Notes under the pieces: generated by a model | What the model was told of the DNA's origin: nothing | The model's input: only the letters and a program-made list of their open reading frames with translations | Database searches by the model: none | Source of the DNA: a virus | Virus record (IMG/VR): IMGVR_UViG_3300045283_000223 | Location: 1-50,203 of that record | DNA: 50,203 bases | Reading direction: 5' to 3' (one strand) | In this document: piece after piece, positions 32,664-40,070 of the stretch | How positions within the stretch are numbered: position 1 is the stretch's first letter | How the letters are laid out: each line of letters begins with the position of its first letter | Made by a program: the position numbers and the translations under genes

Positions 32664-33691
32664 TGCAAGCTCCAACGTTGGAGGGCGGCAGGTAGGCGGA
32701 GTGGGTGGGCCGCGTAGTCGCGGGAGATGTTGCCGAGGACGGCGAAGGCGATTAGGGCGGTGATCGGATGGTAGAATGGGAACCAGAAGGCGGCGAGGGC
32801 CGCAGTGGCGAAGACGATTGGCCAATAAAGGGATCGGTGGGCAAGGAGGCCGCAGGTGAGGACGGCGAGGAGAGGGATCGCGCCAATGCCGAATTCGAAG
32901 GCGAGCTGGAGATAGTCGTTGTGGACGAACTGCGGATGCATTACCACATCGGCTGCGTCGCGGTAGAAGACAAGGTCGAAGTTCCCTGGGCCCCAACCGA
33001 GAAGGGTCAGGCCGCGGTAGGCCACGACCCAGATTTGCAGTCGGATGGAGTCGGTCAGGCCGGGGTGATAGGTGAAGATGATGGCGGCGGCCAGGAGGAG
33101 GATTAGGGCGGTTAGGGCACCGAGGTAACGGGCGACAAGACCGGCGGCCAGGATCAGCCACCCGCCACGGGAGCCGGAGAGGATTAGGCCGAGGGCAGGG
33201 CCGGGCAGCCAGAGCCATGCGCGCTCGAGGGAGAGGGCCAAAAGGGCGAGAGCACAGACGGCGGAGGAGACGGTCGGGTTGATTAAGAGGCCAGGATAGC
33301 CGGTGGCGGTGGGGATTAAGATCTCGAAGTAGCCAAAGGCTTGGGCTAGGGCAAAGCCCGTGGAGATGGTAAGGCCAAGGGCTAGGCCGAGCCAGAGATG
33401 GCGGAGGGAGTGGTACATGGAGCCAAGGGTAAAGGTCATGGCCCAGGCGAAGGGGAACCATAGGCCGAGGCTATCGAGGGAGTAGGCCCAAGAGAGGCCC
33501 AAGACGATATAGCCCATGAAGCCACAGCCGAGCCAGAAGGGTACGCTGGGGTGGATAGGGTTGCGATCGTTGAGATGGCCGTAGAGGATCAGGAACGGCA
33601 AGGCCACAGCGAGGACATACCACTGCACGGGTCCACCCTCAGCCTCAGGGAGGTAGGAGATGGGGAGAATGAGGCCGAGGGTGAAGAGCAT
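32660..33691 (-). CDS. O-antigen ligase/polymerase-like membrane protein (Wzy_C type)
   Basis: 343 aa, about ten hydrophobic segments. The start is ATG 33691, with TAAGG eight bases upstream. A periplasmic-loop motif includes RLQIWVVAYRGLTLLGWGPG, then HPQFVHNDYLQLAFEFG with the conserved His-Asn, and SGSRGGWL earlier, all typical of the WaaL/Wzy family that joins O-antigen chains in the inner membrane. In a phage late operon it probably alters host surface polysaccharide. It is followed at once by secreted fibre-like genes. Confidence 0.85.
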   Translation of the reverse strand: MLFTLGLILPISYLPEAEGGPVQWYVLAVALPFLILYGHLNDRNPIHPSVPFWLGCGFMGYIVLGLSWAYSLDSLGLWFPFAWAMTFTLGSMYHSLRHLWLGLALGLTISTGFALAQAFGYFEILIPTATGYPGLLINPTVSSAVCALALLALSLERAWLWLPGPALGLILSGSRGGWLILAAGLVARYLGALTALILLLAAAIIFTYHPGLTDSIRLQIWVVAYRGLTLLGWGPGNFDLVFYRDAADVVMHPQFVHNDYLQLAFEFGIGAIPLLAVLTCGLLAHRSLYWPIVFATAALAAFWFPFYHPITALIAFAVLGNISRDYAAHPLRLPAALQRWSLQ

Positions 33692-33701
33692 GGTAAGGGC
33701 C

Positions 33702-34145
33702 TTACTTGGAGCCTGAGCAGTAGTAGGAGACGACGTTGGACGAGGTGCCAACCTGCGTGGTGATCAGGGCCTGGAAGCCGACGGCGGCCGCAGCGATTGG
33801 GGTGGCGAGGGCAGCCTGGGAGAAGACCATGCAGTAGGGGGTCGCAAGGTAGGCCTTGTTGAAGGCTATGGTGACGCCGACGGAGTTGGCGCCGTTGGTG
33901 ATGAGGCCAGCGGTATCGGTGCCGACCACAGTGCAGGCACCACCGGAGGCGGTGGGGGTGCAAGTGGGGGTGCCCGGGCCGGTGGTGAGTTGGTGGCCCG
34001 GGATGTAGAGGTTGTTGTTGGAGTCGACCTGGAACGCCCCGGTGGTGTCTTGGGAGAGTTGCAGGGCCCGGGTGAAGGTCTGGGCGAGGGCAAAGCCGAG
34101 GCCTAGAAGGAGGATGAGGGCGGAAGGGAGGAGATATTTGCGCAT
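33702..34145 (-). CDS. Secreted late protein, 147 aa, Cys-paired beta domain
   Basis: Signal peptide RKYLLPSALILLLGLGFALA with Gln next. The mature part has NNNLYIPGHQLTTGPGTPTC, then GACTVVGTDTAGLITNG and a C-terminal CMVFSQ and YYCSGSK, a domain shape met in phage decoration and fibre proteins. Four cysteines suggest disulfides outside the cytoplasm. It ends ten bases before the O-antigen-ligase-like gene. Confidence 0.78.
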   Translation of the reverse strand: MRKYLLPSALILLLGLGFALAQTFTRALQLSQDTTGAFQVDSNNNLYIPGHQLTTGPGTPTCTPTASGGACTVVGTDTAGLITNGANSVGVTIAFNKAYLATPYCMVFSQAALATPIAAAAVGFQALITTQVGTSSNVVSYYCSGSK

Positions 34146-34157
34146 GGGGGATTAACC

Positions 34158-34403
34158 TCACTGAGTTACAAGATATATGGTTGCTCCAGAGAGGTTTTGT
34201 CCTCCCTGAAACAGTTGCCCTCCAGCGGGGATCACTGGATCAAAGGCATTTGTAACATCTGCACCAACAGCAAAGGTGCTGCTTCCAGGCGAAACCACAA
34301 GCGCCTGAACCACCTTATCGCCAGCTAGAGCCGAAGGAACATTGATTGCATTTGGCCCAGGATTTGGAAAGGTGCCTATGATGAAGTTAACGATTGTGGT
34401 CAT
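34158..34403 (-). CDS. Small beta protein of the head/fibre region, 81 aa
   Basis: No signal peptide. Strands alternate with Gly/Pro turns (ALVVSPGSSTFAVGADVTN, then GGQLFQGGQNLSGATIYLV). It resembles small capsid-fibre or decoration proteins found after cement genes, but I do not recognise the family. It begins just after the previous stop. Confidence 0.72.
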   Translation of the reverse strand: MTTIVNFIIGTFPNPGPNAINVPSALAGDKVVQALVVSPGSSTFAVGADVTNAFDPVIPAGGQLFQGGQNLSGATIYLVTQ

Positions 34404-34406
34404 GGG

Positions 34407-35057
34407 TTACTCCTCCGTCCAAACGACCGAGCCGTTATATACCGAAGCATTACCCAACGCAGTTGAGTTATTCAGGCAGATCTGCTGCGCGGTACCGCGC
34501 AGTGTGGCGAGTTGGACGTTGTTTTCGGCATCGCGAGCGAAGTGAAAGTCGACTACTCCTGGGGCCTGAGTAGTGGCTAGGCCTAGAGGTAGGGCGATCA
34601 ACTGCGAGTCGATATAGACCGGAGCGGTATCAACAATGGTTGGAGCTGCGGTATAGGTGTTCAACACTGCGGTGGAGGCAGTGTTGAGATTTTGCCCGGT
34701 ATCGCGAGAGGCGATCTGTGTGGCGATGCCTGGATTGGCAGTCGTGGTTGCCACAGTGCCACCAGTATCGAGAGAGGCTCGACGAAGCATTTGGATCGGC
34801 ATGGTCTGTGCCGCAGTGGCAGTGGTGCCCCATAAGGTGATTCGCTGAATGCGAACGATTCTAGTGGCTGATCCTGATATGCATAGGAAGTCTGAGTTGG
34901 CTCCAGTCGGAGGGACCAAAGCGAAGAAGGCAGAGGAATAGGTCTGCTTGGCGTAATAGCCGGTGGAGAGGCCGGGTTGGGGGGTGACATTGACCTGAGC
35001 CAAGCTTGAGGCCAGAAGCCCCAAGAAGATGGCGAGGGAAAGAAGGAGTCGTTTCAT
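34407..35057 (-). CDS. Secreted late protein, 216 aa
   Basis: ATG 35057 with AGGGAGGGC upstream; the long upstream in-frame extension overlaps the cement gene and is not used. Signal peptide RLLLSLAIFLGLLASSLA with Gln next. The mature part is beta-rich (RIVRIQRITLWGT, then VVDFHFARDAENNVQLATLR) and ends with QQICLNNSTALGNAS. It resembles small phage surface-exposed proteins of no known activity. It is the first gene of the secreted cassette. Confidence 0.8.
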   Translation of the reverse strand: MKRLLLSLAIFLGLLASSLAQVNVTPQPGLSTGYYAKQTYSSAFFALVPPTGANSDFLCISGSATRIVRIQRITLWGTTATAAQTMPIQMLRRASLDTGGTVATTTANPGIATQIASRDTGQNLNTASTAVLNTYTAAPTIVDTAPVYIDSQLIALPLGLATTQAPGVVDFHFARDAENNVQLATLRGTAQQICLNNSTALGNASVYNGSVVWTEE

Positions 35058-35068
35058 TCTGCCCTCCC

Positions 35069-35602
35069 TCAATTCGCGATGGTGATGCCGGCGGGGTATC
35101 CGCCGAGGGTGGAGTTGACGGTGGAGGAGTAGGCTTGGTCGTGCCGGTCGAGCACGATGAAGGCGGAGACGTTGCCTGCCGTGGTGGTGGCGCCGCCGAT
35201 CACATAGGAGAGTTGCAGGAAGCGGGGGATGGCGATGCCGGCAGGAGGGCGGGGCATGTCGATGTCCATCAGCCGTGCGCCCTGAACGAGGGTGGCAAGG
35301 GCGTAGGCTGGAGATACCCACCAGTCCGAGAAGGCGTTGGCGGCGCCTAGGCCGTTGTCCGTGGCGCCTTGAAATTTGACTTGGAGGGTCGCAGCGCCGG
35401 CAGAGGTAACGGTGGTGGTGATCTGGACCAGGATCTTCATCGCTGGGTCATCGCCGATGCCGATGTCTCTGGCGCCCTGGAGGTTGGCAAGGACGGGGAT
35501 TCCGGCCATATGGAGATCCAGGGAGTTGCTGGAGACGATGGTGGAGGTCACAGCCGCGATCGACTGGTTGACCGAGAACGCGAGTAGGTTGTCGAGGATC
35601 AT
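35069..35602 (-). CDS. Capsid cement/decoration protein (Bbp16-like)
   Basis: 177 aa from ATG 35602. MILDNLLAFSVNQSIAAV and later LHMAGIPVLANLQGARDIGIGD with VKFQGATDNGLGAANAF match the Bbp16-family cement protein that stabilises BPP-1-type capsids. It lies directly after the major capsid gene, as expected. Confidence 0.85.
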   Translation of the reverse strand: MILDNLLAFSVNQSIAAVTSTIVSSNSLDLHMAGIPVLANLQGARDIGIGDDPAMKILVQITTTVTSAGAATLQVKFQGATDNGLGAANAFSDWWVSPAYALATLVQGARLMDIDMPRPPAGIAIPRFLQLSYVIGGATTTAGNVSAFIVLDRHDQAYSSTVNSTLGGYPAGITIAN

Positions 35603-35612
35603 GGGGTGCTCC

Positions 35613-36656
35613 TTACGAAACGGTTGCTTCGTTGGACAGGATGGCGTCACAGGTGCGAACCGGGATGCCGCGGAAGGTAGTGATGACTTTGCCGTCGAAT
35701 TCTTCCAGACGAAGAAGAACGTTCGTTTTGTTCATAGCTTGGAGATCCAGATACGTCCGAACGATGCGGTTGCAGTAGATCATCACCCGACCCATATTGG
35801 CGCGGATGTTCGGGGTGTCTGAGGTCTGGATCGCGGTGGCCATCGACGGGGCAGTGGGCATGCGGTAGAGGCCGCGGACGATCAGGTTGATCAGGTTGGC
35901 GGCGGAGACACCGGTGAGCTGGCTGACGTCGATGTTCGCGAGGCGGACGACGTAGCGCCAGTCGCGAAGGCAGAGCCCCACTTCCCATTTGAAGTGGTCC
36001 CGGTAGGCTTGGTAGGTGTTGCCCGAGGCGTCTTGGACCGGCCACTCGCCCATGTCGCGGTGCTGGAGGCCGGTGATTTTGCCCTTGGGGAAGATGCCGT
36101 GGAGGGTGTCTGAGCCCCAGGTGGTGATCCAGATGGAGGTGTTGGTGGAGGCCGCACCGCCGCCGGAGAGGATGTTGTTGGCGGTCTGGGAGTTGGCGGT
36201 GGTGAGGGTGGAGTAGCGTGGGGCAAGGCCGGTGAAGCGATCGGGGTTGACGAACTGATTGCCATAGATGAAGGTGGCGGCGACCTGTTGGGACATGCCC
36301 TCCAAGAATGCTCTGACCTCACTAAGGCGGAACTCCGCGGTGTTGCCGTTGAGATCGGCGATGTCCTTGTCGATGACGGCGTAGGACTCGAGGTTGCCGC
36401 AGGTATCGACGATCTGCGCGGTGGTGGACTTGGCGTTGGGGACACCGGCGTTGAGTAAGCGCCAGGTTGCCTGGGGGAGACCAGTGCGCACGGTGGTCTT
36501 GTGCCCGGTGGGGAGGTTGCCTTCCATGACGAGGATGTCGTCGAGGATTTCATTGGTTTGGGACAGGAGCTCGACGATAGAGGCGATGCGATAGCCGTCT
36601 TCCATTCGCTTTGCCCAGTCGAGATAGGTTAGGGCTACGGAGCCGATAGCGGCCAT
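35613..36656 (-). CDS. Major capsid protein (BPP-1-like, HK97/Johnson fold)
   Basis: 347 aa, ATG 36656 with AAGGA upstream. The N-terminus ALTYLDWAKRM and VELLSQTNEILDDILVMEGN matches the conserved opening of this family, as do GLPQATWRLLNAGVPNAKST, ESYAVIDKDIADLNGN and the C-terminal FRGIPVRTCDAIL. It forms the icosahedral shell. The long 5' gap with an inverted repeat (36670-36742) may adjust its expression. Confidence 0.92.
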   Translation of the reverse strand: MAAIGSVALTYLDWAKRMEDGYRIASIVELLSQTNEILDDILVMEGNLPTGHKTTVRTGLPQATWRLLNAGVPNAKSTTAQIVDTCGNLESYAVIDKDIADLNGNTAEFRLSEVRAFLEGMSQQVAATFIYGNQFVNPDRFTGLAPRYSTLTTANSQTANNILSGGGAASTNTSIWITTWGSDTLHGIFPKGKITGLQHRDMGEWPVQDASGNTYQAYRDHFKWEVGLCLRDWRYVVRLANIDVSQLTGVSAANLINLIVRGLYRMPTAPSMATAIQTSDTPNIRANMGRVMIYCNRIVRTYLDLQAMNKTNVLLRLEEFDGKVITTFRGIPVRTCDAILSNEATVS

Positions 36657-36669
36657 AGGGGTGGTCCTT

Positions 36670-36742
36670 CAGTGAGGGGGAAAAGATGGGTGAGGTAGTG
36701 CATCCACATTCCAATCTGAGCTTTGCTGTTCAACCCTCACTG
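36670..36742. repeat. 9-bp inverted repeat upstream of the capsid gene
   Basis: CAGTGAGGG (36670-36678) and CCCTCACTG (36734-36742) form a perfect 9-bp stem around a 55-base loop in the 102-base gap between the scaffold stop and capsid start. In late mRNA it would be an intercistronic hairpin that could protect capsid mRNA or alter termination. No good promoter was found in this gap. Confidence 0.6.
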
Positions 36743-36758
36743 GGGCTTGGACGGGGGA

Positions 36759-37457
36759 TTACGGATTGTTCGGGTACAGAGCCTTTGCGTGTGTCGGGCG
36801 CGCGGTGGTGCCAGGGGCCTGTTGGCCAAGGGTGGAGGGGCCACGGCCGGAGACGTGGGTGCCCTCGGTGATGAAGGCGGAAAGCTTAAGCAGGGTCTTG
36901 ACCACAGCGGGGTGATCGCCAGCGCCGGTGAGGTCCATGGCCGCACGGAAGTCGGCCGCGAGCTTGGGGTTGCCAAGGGCGTTGAGGGCCTTGCCGATGT
37001 CGAGCTTGACGGCGTCGAGGCCGGTCTTGTCGCCGGAGACGTGGGAGGTGAAGTCGGGGTCGGCTTTGGTCTTGCCCTGCCAGTCGGAGCGGAGGGCGGC
37101 GTAGTCGTCTTGGGGACCGGTAGCGGCCTTGAGCATCTGGGCGGTGTGGAAGTCGACGAGCTTCTGGGCAGCGGCTTGGTCGAGACCTAGCTCGCGGAAG
37201 ATGGGCGTCGCGGCTTCAATGGTGGCGGGATCGAGAGTGTAACCGGTGGGTGCGGTGAAGGCGGTGTATGCGTCAGGTGCGGGCGACGGCTGGGTTTTAT
37301 CAGCGGAGGTGGTTTGGTCGGCGGGAGGCGTCGCATCAGCGGTAGTCGTCGTCGGTGGTGTAGGGGTCGTAGTCGGGGTCGTTGGGGTCGACTGATCCAG
37401 GATCTCCCCCGTCGGGCTCCGGGCTGCTTCGTCGTTCATCAGTGTGGGCTCGGTCAT
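36759..37457 (-). CDS. Scaffolding protein
   Basis: 232 aa, acidic to neutral. The first 65 residues are Thr/Pro/Ala-rich and disordered. From TGYTLDPATIEAATPIFRELGLD onwards it is helical (AAAQKLVDFHTAQML, then DFRAAMDLTGAGDHPAVVKTLLKLSAF), typical of podovirus scaffolds between the portal and capsid genes. Its first 122 bases overlap the Bbp19-like gene in another frame. Confidence 0.85.
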   Translation of the reverse strand: MTEPTLMNDEAARSPTGEILDQSTPTTPTTTPTPPTTTTADATPPADQTTSADKTQPSPAPDAYTAFTAPTGYTLDPATIEAATPIFRELGLDQAAAQKLVDFHTAQMLKAATGPQDDYAALRSDWQGKTKADPDFTSHVSGDKTGLDAVKLDIGKALNALGNPKLAADFRAAMDLTGAGDHPAVVKTLLKLSAFITEGTHVSGRGPSTLGQQAPGTTARPTHAKALYPNNP

Positions 37458-37743
37458 TGGCTTCTCGCATTGCTTGTATGAATTGATCGGGGCAGGCCAC
37501 CATTATGTCGGAGAGTAAACGCAGGCCTAGGTTACGTTCACCGTCGAAGATACCGGATAGGCGTGGATCGGAGATGGTGTTGGCGTCGAACATGTGGGCG
37601 GAGGTGAGGAGATCCCAGATCCACTGTCGGCCGGCCATGGTTGTCATCATGCCGGTGATGACTTCCTGGCGTTGGCGATTGGCGATTGCGGCCGCCTTCT
37701 CGCGGCGGCGGATGGATTTGCGATCGATGGCGGAGTCGGTCAT
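37336..37743 (-). CDS. Bbp19-like head protein
   Basis: 135 aa. A basic helical start (RRREKAAAIANRQRQEVIT) is followed by AGRQWIWDLLTSAHMF and DGERNLGLRLLSDIM, the pattern of the Bbp19 family found between portal and scaffold. The acidic tail (DPNDPDYDPYTTDDDYR) overlaps the scaffold start. ATGA coupling to the portal. Confidence 0.78.
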   Translation of the reverse strand: MTDSAIDRKSIRRREKAAAIANRQRQEVITGMMTTMAGRQWIWDLLTSAHMFDANTISDPRLSGIFDGERNLGLRLLSDIMVACPDQFIQAMREANDRAHTDERRSSPEPDGGDPGSVDPNDPDYDPYTTDDDYR

Positions 37744-39482
37744 GATGGGATCGGCTGTTGCCCGCGAGGCATAAGCCCGGCGGAGGAGAGGTTAGCGGCG
37801 CCCTTCGATAGCTGTTCGGCAATCTGCGCCTGTTGGGCAGCTTGCTCCTGCTTCTGGCGATCGGCACGGATAGCGGCGGTTGCATTGGGACTCCGAATCA
37901 ACTTGGGATCATTACCGCGTAACGCGGAGAATTTGTCAAGTGCATAATCGGTATCGATGTTGTCCATGACGTCTGGCTTGACCGCGACGAGTTCGCCGGC
38001 CATTTTGAGGACGTCTTCGATCCCGGAGGAGGCGGAAGCGTCCTGGGCCTGTTTGAGCATGGAGACGTATTCGATGTTGATCATCTGGCCGGAGATCTCG
38101 GGCGGGGGTTGTGGGAGGATGCCGGCGCGAGAGGCGATGTCGAATATGCGTTCGATGGAAGGGTCAAGGCCCTCATAATCGATTCGGTCAAGGGCTGGAC
38201 CAAGGGCGACCATGGATTCGGACTTGCGCATATTCCATTCGACCGCGGTCACGTTGGAGCGGGTTTCGAATTGCGAGGCGGTCATGAGGACATCGTTGAA
38301 GAATGTCTTGCCGAGTCGGGCTTGGACTTCCTTGATGTCCTCGACGATTTCCTGCACCGGGAACTTGGTGTCGTAGATCGAGGCGATGCCGGGCTTGCCG
38401 GATGTGGTGAAACCTTGAACGAAGGTCATGCCACCGGGGAGGAGTGAGGCGGGCTGGTTCTTGAGTTGGACATCGGCAACGAGGGGCGGGTTGACCATCT
38501 TGTCGATGGCTTGGGCCTTGCGGCGGGATTCAAGCTGAAGTTGCTTCTGGTCGGGGAGCGCGTCCATGCCGGGGGATCGGCCGTAGGCGTCGTTGGAGAC
38601 GATATCCCAACGGGTGCAGATATTGGGCATAGAGTAGTAGCCCTTCTTACGAAGGAAGCCCTGGGGTTGGTAGTTGGAGCCTTGAGGAGAGGCGGAACCG
38701 CCCCATTCCCAGTAGAGTTCGCGGAAGGCGAATTGTTTGGGGAAGCCGAACTTGGCGGCGTTGCCGTCATTGTTGGGCTCGATGGAATGGGCGACGATTA
38801 GCTCGCGGGTTCGATTGGCGCCACCGGCGTCGTCGTAGAGTTGGCGGACGCTGTTACTGCAGTTGTCGTAGCCGAATTCGTCGACGACTGCCGAGACGGT
38901 GAGGGTGAACTCGCGGTAGAAGATGGTGGGGCGGTACTTGCCATCGATGTCGATGTAGTATTCGCCGGCGCAAGGGTTGATGCAGTTGATGACGTTTTCG
39001 TAGTCCTCATAAATCAACAACACCGCGGTGCCGAAGATGACGAGGTCGAAGTAGAACTGCGCGATGGAATTGTAGAAGTTGGACTCGGAAAGGATTAGGT
39101 AAAGCAGTCGCTCACACTCGGCGAGCCATAGCGAAACGGGAGACGTGGTGGTTGAATCGATCTTGCCAATCCGCAGCTTGAACCACGGTCGAGTAGGGGA
39201 ACTCTTTCCACTCACGAGCCCAGAAGCCAGGTTCCGCGCACAGATTACACCAGTGGAGTCGAGGATATGGGTGTTGATCGGTGACCCGCGGGCCATCTGG
39301 TTCGGGGTGACTATCCATTTGTATCGCCTCGGGAGGAAGTAGTCAGCGAGCTCTCGCCAGTGGGTCCACCATGAGTAGCGGTTGACGCGGAGGCCGATCA
39401 GGCGGCCCTCGGAATAGCGGAGCGCGGCTTGATCGGCCGGGGTGCCGTCGGAGAAATTGGCTTGGGGTGGCCGGGCGTTCAT
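37740..39482 (-). CDS. Portal (head-tail connecting) protein, podovirus type
   Basis: 580 aa, close to the family norm. Motifs include WWTHWRELADYFLPRRYKW, DSTGVICARNLASGLVSGKS, FYNSIAQFYFDLVIFGTAVL and the late DALPDQKQLQLESRRKAQAI. Twelve copies form the DNA channel and tail attachment. The gene is ATGA-coupled to both neighbours. Confidence 0.93.
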   Translation of the reverse strand: MNARPPQANFSDGTPADQAALRYSEGRLIGLRVNRYSWWTHWRELADYFLPRRYKWIVTPNQMARGSPINTHILDSTGVICARNLASGLVSGKSSPTRPWFKLRIGKIDSTTTSPVSLWLAECERLLYLILSESNFYNSIAQFYFDLVIFGTAVLLIYEDYENVINCINPCAGEYYIDIDGKYRPTIFYREFTLTVSAVVDEFGYDNCSNSVRQLYDDAGGANRTRELIVAHSIEPNNDGNAAKFGFPKQFAFRELYWEWGGSASPQGSNYQPQGFLRKKGYYSMPNICTRWDIVSNDAYGRSPGMDALPDQKQLQLESRRKAQAIDKMVNPPLVADVQLKNQPASLLPGGMTFVQGFTTSGKPGIASIYDTKFPVQEIVEDIKEVQARLGKTFFNDVLMTASQFETRSNVTAVEWNMRKSESMVALGPALDRIDYEGLDPSIERIFDIASRAGILPQPPPEISGQMINIEYVSMLKQAQDASASSGIEDVLKMAGELVAVKPDVMDNIDTDYALDKFSALRGNDPKLIRSPNATAAIRADRQKQEQAAQQAQIAEQLSKGAANLSSAGLMPRGQQPIPS

Positions 39483-39742
39483 GTGGGTTCCTGCCCGAGT
39501 GCGCGGTTGCCCGGTTCGGCGATCTCGTTGCGGTCACGGGTGAGACGGTCGATGCCGCGGGATTCAGGGTCGATGATGTTGCGATCGCCAGTGGCGAACT
39601 CGCGCGGTGGGAGGAGTCGGCCCTCGTCGTGCATCTGCGCGGCCGCCATCAGGGCGAACGGGGTGGCGGGCGGCGGGCGGAGATCGGCGACCGACCTCGA
39701 TCCGCTTTTCGGTTTCGTGCTGGAGATAGGGACGACTGGCAT
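39479..39742 (-). CDS. Hypothetical late protein, 87 aa
   Basis: It opens MPVVPISSTKPKSGSRSVAD and is polar with a Pro-rich and Arg/Asp-rich middle (RNIIDPESRGIDRLTRDRNE). AAGG lies nine bases upstream. It sits between the Ala/Pro-rich membrane protein and the portal, a position commonly used by small packaging-region proteins. Family not recognised. Confidence 0.72.
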   Translation of the reverse strand: MPVVPISSTKPKSGSRSVADLRPPPATPFALMAAAQMHDEGRLLPPREFATGDRNIIDPESRGIDRLTRDRNEIAEPGNRALGQEPT

Positions 39743-39785
39743 AAGGGGGAACCTTCAGCTTGCACGGACCCGCCTGCGGCGGCAA

Positions 39786-40070
39786 CTATTGCCCCAAGAG
39801 GGTCTTCTGGCCGGATTGGGTTGGTGGGGTGGCCGCAGCCCCGATGAAGGATTGGGTAGCGGCTTTGGGCTTGGCAGCGGTGCCCATGGGGGAAGAAGCG
39901 GGTGGGGCTGCGGCTGGCGGCGGCGCGGCAGGGGCAGCGGGGGCAGCGGGGGCAGCGGAGGATCCACCACCGGCGATGGCAGCGGTGGCGCCGCCAGCGA
40001 GCCCGGCAAGGGCGAGGCCGGTAAGGGTGATGGGGTCGATGGCGAGAACCAAAGGCAAATGCTCAATCAT
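39786..40070 (-). CDS. Small membrane/Ala-Pro-rich protein next to terminase
   Basis: 94 aa. One hydrophobic helix (LTGLALAGLAGGATAAIAGG), an Ala/Pro linker, and a C-terminal FIGAAA..QKTLLGQ block that I recognise as recurring in podoviruses between terminase and portal. Function unknown. ATGA coupling to the terminase gene. Confidence 0.78.
   Translation of the reverse strand: MIEHLPLVLAIDPITLTGLALAGLAGGATAAIAGGGSSAAPAAPAAPAAPPPAAAPPASSPMGTAAKPKAATQSFIGAAATPPTQSGQKTLLGQ

Noticed and set aside
33106-33461. N-terminal extension of the secreted 31407-32663 protein back to 33461
   Set aside because: The extension is Pro/Arg-rich shadow of the O-antigen-ligase-like gene; the true start is MKRILSL at 32663 with a signal peptide and ATGA overlap.
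35058-35321. N-terminal extension of the secreted 34407-35057 protein
   Set aside because: It overlaps the cement gene, is His/Arg-rich and low in quality, whereas ATG 35057 has a strong ribosome site and a signal peptide.
31407-36656. A diversity-generating retroelement, expected because head genes resemble BPP-1
   Set aside because: No reverse transcriptase frame and no template/variable repeat pair were seen near the fibre-like genes or elsewhere.
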